Shown here: positions 60,386 to 64,000 of the stretch, one piece after another
How positions within the stretch are numbered: the first letter of the stretch is position 1
Layout of the letters: each line of letters begins with the position of its first letter
From: Aphelocoma coerulescens
Taxonomy: Eukaryota; Chordata; Aves; Passeriformes; Corvidae
NCBI RefSeq assembly: GCF_041296385.1
Contig: NW_027184085.1
Location: 56,139,109-56,203,108, forward strand
Length of the DNA stretch: 64,000 nt
Direction: 5' to 3'
Notes under the pieces: model-generated
What the model was told of the DNA's origin: nothing
The model's database searches: none
The model's input: the letters and a program-made list of their open reading frames with translations, nothing else
Translations under genes and position numbers: made by a program

Positions 60386-62900
60386 GATGCCAAAGCACTT
60401 CAGTTTGCTACACACTTGAAGTAGTGCAACTCAAAACACTTGTTTATGGCTTTAAACATCTCTTTCTGCCACCTGGCAAAACTACCTTACTGTCTAATCT
60501 TGTTGGGAATCAGCATAGGTACAACAAGAAATAATTTCTGCTGGAGTGGGATGTTTAAGTGATTCCCTGTCATTAAAGTCAACAAGGTTAATTATAATCA
60601 TCGTAAGATGCAGCAGCACCAGGTTTAAGCTAGAGTTTTTCTGTCCTCTAGGAGTGACTGATAACTACAACAAGGAGGAATTAAACTGAAAGAGGCAGGA
60701 GTTGGTGAATACCATATGCAATTACATATTGTCACACATAAGGGAGAAAATTACTAAAGAAGAAGACAGACCCAGGGTGAATATAAATGAAGCATGATGG
60801 CTTAAATACTATGAAATTTTACAAAATCATCAAGACTCATCAGAAAACTATTCACTATCAGGCAATGGTCAGCACTGTTAGGAATCATTTGGCTTTTGGA
60901 TCCTTCGGAAATCACTATTTTCTAATAAATTTCTTGCTAGTCTGGCTCTCCAAAGTGAGGTGGCATATTCTGCATTTTCTGAACCTTGCAAAACTCACCA
61001 TGGCTTCTCCCAGAGCATTTTAAAAGCTGTGGTACACTGAGGTGCAGTGTAAAACAACAGAGTACAGCAAACCCCAAAACAATTCCACAAACACAGCGAC
61101 AACAAATCAGGGCACTATTTTTAATAAGGTACTTGACTAAAGTGATGTTGTTGTTGACACGGGAATGATATTTCTTACTCATACAGTACAAATGATTTGC
61201 ATTTAGATTTTACTAAATCTGCTTCTACTTTCAGTGACACATCCTTGCTAAACAAGAATGATAGAGAGGAGACAGTATTTTGATTTTTGCTTTTTTTTTA
61301 ACTCTTTGAACTTCAATGCAGTTTTTAAGAAACAGAAAGAATTCTTCTAGTTTTTTGTTTGTTTGCTTTTTCCATACTGTAGTCATTAGGGCAAATATCT
61401 TGGCTCAAGTTAAATAAAACATTTAGTTGTTATCTTTGGCAGATGGATATTCTTGATGGTAGACTGAATTTGAGGCCCTGTGCTCAGAGTTCAGAGGTCA
61501 TGTGGGAATTTGTTGTGCTTTCTGGTTAACTCAACAAAATAAATGAATCTGGTGAAATTCTCATGAAGTGTTTATTTTTTAATGTTTCTATAATATACAA
61601 TAAATTATAATTTATGAGGCGTAATTGAAGAAAAGTCTAGAGGAAGTTGTGTATAAGATTAGGGGATTATTAAATCAACTTTATTGTGTTTTCAAATCTT
61701 AAAATATTTTACAGTTACAATAAATTGAAAGTGCTATCAACCCAAAAATTTTAATAATTTAATAAACATTCTGCTGTAAAGCAGGGCATATGGCCAAATC
61801 CCAGAGTGATTTGTGCACAGAGTATTATAATAGTAATATAATATTTTGTCTTTACCTAGATAGTGGAAGAGTAATCTCTTCTTATTCATAACACATGGTG
61901 ATTGGTCATTAGTTTTAATGAACTGCATCTAAGAACTTGCAGGAGTTAGGAGGATAGCTGACATCCCCCTCCTTTTTCTCCATCTGTTGCAGGCTGTTAG
62001 ATACTGCTGTTGACTACAAGGAGGGAGCATCACTTACTATCTCTCTTGAAGCATGTTGACCTTTTAGGCTCTTGCCAAATGGACTGCAATGTCAATATAC
62101 ATCTTATGAAAGACTGAAGGCAATTATTCATCTCTCAGTGCTTGCCCAGAAGGAAACAAATAGGAAAACTGTGAACTTATTTCTCTTGAAGGAGGATGAG
62201 ATGGAACAGAATGAGAAAGCAGCTGCTGCAAATGGGCTGTGTGTGAGTGCATGCATTCCTTATTTTTTAAAAATTATTATTACTATGTTTTGATCATTAC
62301 CATGAAATTGTCTAGGGGAATTTTTTTGCACATAGCCTTGGCAAACTCTGTCCTGACAGTAGAATGTAACACAGGGAAAAATCTGAGATCTTCTCCAAGA
62401 GTAGCTGTTCAGCACTGGATGGTGGGAGCAGTGGGGTGAAAGAGATTCAGTACAGGACTCTTACCAGATCTTGATATGGGTCCAACAACAAATGCTGTAA
62501 TAAGGTAACTGTTTTAATAGGAGGAGGAATACAGATACCCAGCAAATCTTAAGTCCCATCAGTTCCTGGGCACCCTGAATTTGTGCAGTATCAGTTGGAG
62601 CCCAGACAGATTTTCACACATCATGCTGTTCAGAGCTGACCCTGTCCATGAAGGAAAGCTCTCCCTTTTGGTCATATAATTTCTTCACATGAACACAACT
62701 CTGTTCTAAAGAGAACTTCTTGCAGCCTTTCTAGGTAAAGGTAAGGCCATAAACGTGGTCCAATAAACAGTACCCAGTGGAAGCTGCCTACAAAATTCTC
62801 TCTTGCAATGTGTAGGCTTAGTTTATGGTGCAGCCAAGGAACTTTTGTTGCACAGTACAGCCCCGAAGGCCTCACCTTATGTGTAGCTCAGTACAGCACA
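60386..62900. other. Unique A+T-rich DNA, no gene seen
   Basis: I see no repeat or gene I can support. Small frames up to 84 codons look random. Confidence 0.5.
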
Positions 62901-63067
62901 GTCCAGCACAGTCCTGTGCTTCGTTAGGCTCTCTGTTCTGTTTATCACTAGTTCCTTAATGTGCAACACTCCCCCATCAGGATCAACAGAGTAGCTATCC
63001 AACAATGGCATAACGGACGGCAGAGTTGCATGTAGTGTGACATCTCCATTTGTTGACAATACAGCAC
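62877..63067 (-). CDS. Candidate coding segment, unidentified (minus strand)
   Basis: On the minus strand an acceptor-like AATTATGATTCCTAG precedes an open segment that reads GAVLSTNGDVTLHATLPSVM, then DSYSVDPDGGVLHIKELVIN. It continues to a TAA stop at 62877-62879. The sequence is rich in beta-strand-like alternation (VTLHATL, GVLHIKELVI) with a DPDGG turn. It contains CpGs that decayed neutral DNA usually lacks. It may be a terminal exon or a decayed coding relic. If internal, its donor is unclear: AAG followed by GTGAGG at 62875 lies just after the stop. I cannot name the protein family. Confidence 0.3.
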
Positions 63068-64000
63068 CTAGGAATCATAATTTATTTTAATAATATCATT
63101 TATGAGAAATATTTCAATAATACACTGGGTTTTTTTTCTGGAAATTCAAGTAACTAACTCTAAAATAAAAAGAAATCCCTCATTTTCTTCTACTTCTCCC
63201 ATGCTAGAAAGACTCTACAGATGAGATGGATGAGATTTGATCCAGTTTGCAGTGACTTAACAGAGAGAAGAGTTGTATGATAGCTGATAATCTATATACA
63301 CTATTTGCATCATATACAAACACAATTTCAAAATCTATTGAAAGGATATGCATATGTGCATTAATTCATCCATTTTTTGTAAAGGGAGAATCCGTTTTCT
63401 TTCAGATTATGCTTATCTCATGTGAAAGGAATCCTCATTTATTAGTGGATAAGACCATGTTATCAAGTGAATCTTTCTACCTTTGAAGAAATTTGATTGT
63501 GTGACTGTATATATATATATGTGAGTGCACACTTCAGATACATTTTGACTTAATGAAGAGCTTAATAAAAATCAGCATTCATAGCTTCTGTGTAGTCAGA
63601 TAAATTAGTTAATGCACAAACTGAGCTCTTATGTATTATGCAAAAGATTAGTTCTAAGATTTGCATAATGTGCTACAAACGACCTACTGTTTCAAACAGT
63701 AGCAACTTGGTAAAAAGTGGGTTGAAAGCTGAAGTGACGTCAATGAAGCAATTACTCCTAGCTTGGCACATCTCATTCATTGTCAAAAGTTCAAGTCCCT
63801 GTAGCGCTGAGAGAACAGCTAAAAGACATTGAAGGCAGGTTAAAGCTAAAATAATACTGTGGTGGTGCAAGTGGCTCCAGCCACTCTGTCTCCTGAGGAG
63901 AACTCAGACAATCAGCTGTGGTGGTCAGCAACCCAAGTTTGGCATGTAACTTTCAGTCATGGTGAGAACCCATGATTCCTTTGTTCTGCTGTTTGCATGT
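63068..64000. other. Unique A+T-rich DNA with a short TA repeat
   Basis: I see no gene. A TA tract lies at 63508-63520 followed by GTGAGTGCAC. The window ends in unique sequence. Confidence 0.5.

Overview
The window looks like nuclear DNA from a bird, most likely a songbird, in a gene-poor region. It is A+T-rich with long unique stretches. It holds fragments of CR1 LINEs, the dominant avian retrotransposon, and four solo-type LTRs of endogenous retroviruses. The (TCACAGAA)n and ATTCTATGAT-type 3' tails are typical of avian CR1, and at least two of the LTR families resemble ones I know from passerines. There are no bacterial-style operons, rRNA or intact tRNA genes, CRISPR arrays or complete protein-coding genes. 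The many open frames of 60-150 codons are about what this base composition gives by chance.

Layout. Bases 1-23985 are mostly unique DNA with CR1 pieces at 6.5, 11.7, 15.2 and 21.2 kb, a doubtful one at 15.6 kb, and two regulatory-looking unique blocks at 12.1-12.6 and 14.1-14.5 kb. A degraded LTR on the minus strand lies at 23986-24560. Bases 24561-37339 are unique DNA with a splice-bounded candidate exon on the minus strand at 32.1 kb. An old CR1 relic sits at 37.3 kb. A 1.5 kb LTR with a CpG-rich core occupies 40927-42469. Bases 42470-50036 are unique DNA with ancient SINE-like relics at 47.3 and 49.05 kb. The longest CR1 fragment is at 50.0-51.24 kb, followed closely by a 554 bp LTR (51427-51980) and a candidate 33-nt microexon (52092-52124). 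A 946 bp minus-strand LTR with a second CpG-rich core is at 57572-58517. A CR1 piece at 60.0 kb and a candidate minus-strand exon at 62.9 kb complete the window.

Three of the LTRs carry perfect 5-bp target-site duplications (CTGTT, ACTAT, CCCTC) and the fourth an imperfect one (AGCTG/AGGTG). These fix their boundaries and show each is a single LTR with no internal retroviral genes. The clearest CpG-rich blocks I see are inside two of these LTRs.

I found no convincing undescribed biological system. The most testable new items are the small splice-flanked open segments. Those on the plus strand at 15966, 39857, 43175 and 52092 are in compatible reading phase; those on the minus strand lie at 32099-32275 and 62.9-63.07 kb. 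I could not assign any of them to a known protein, and chance remains a real explanation.
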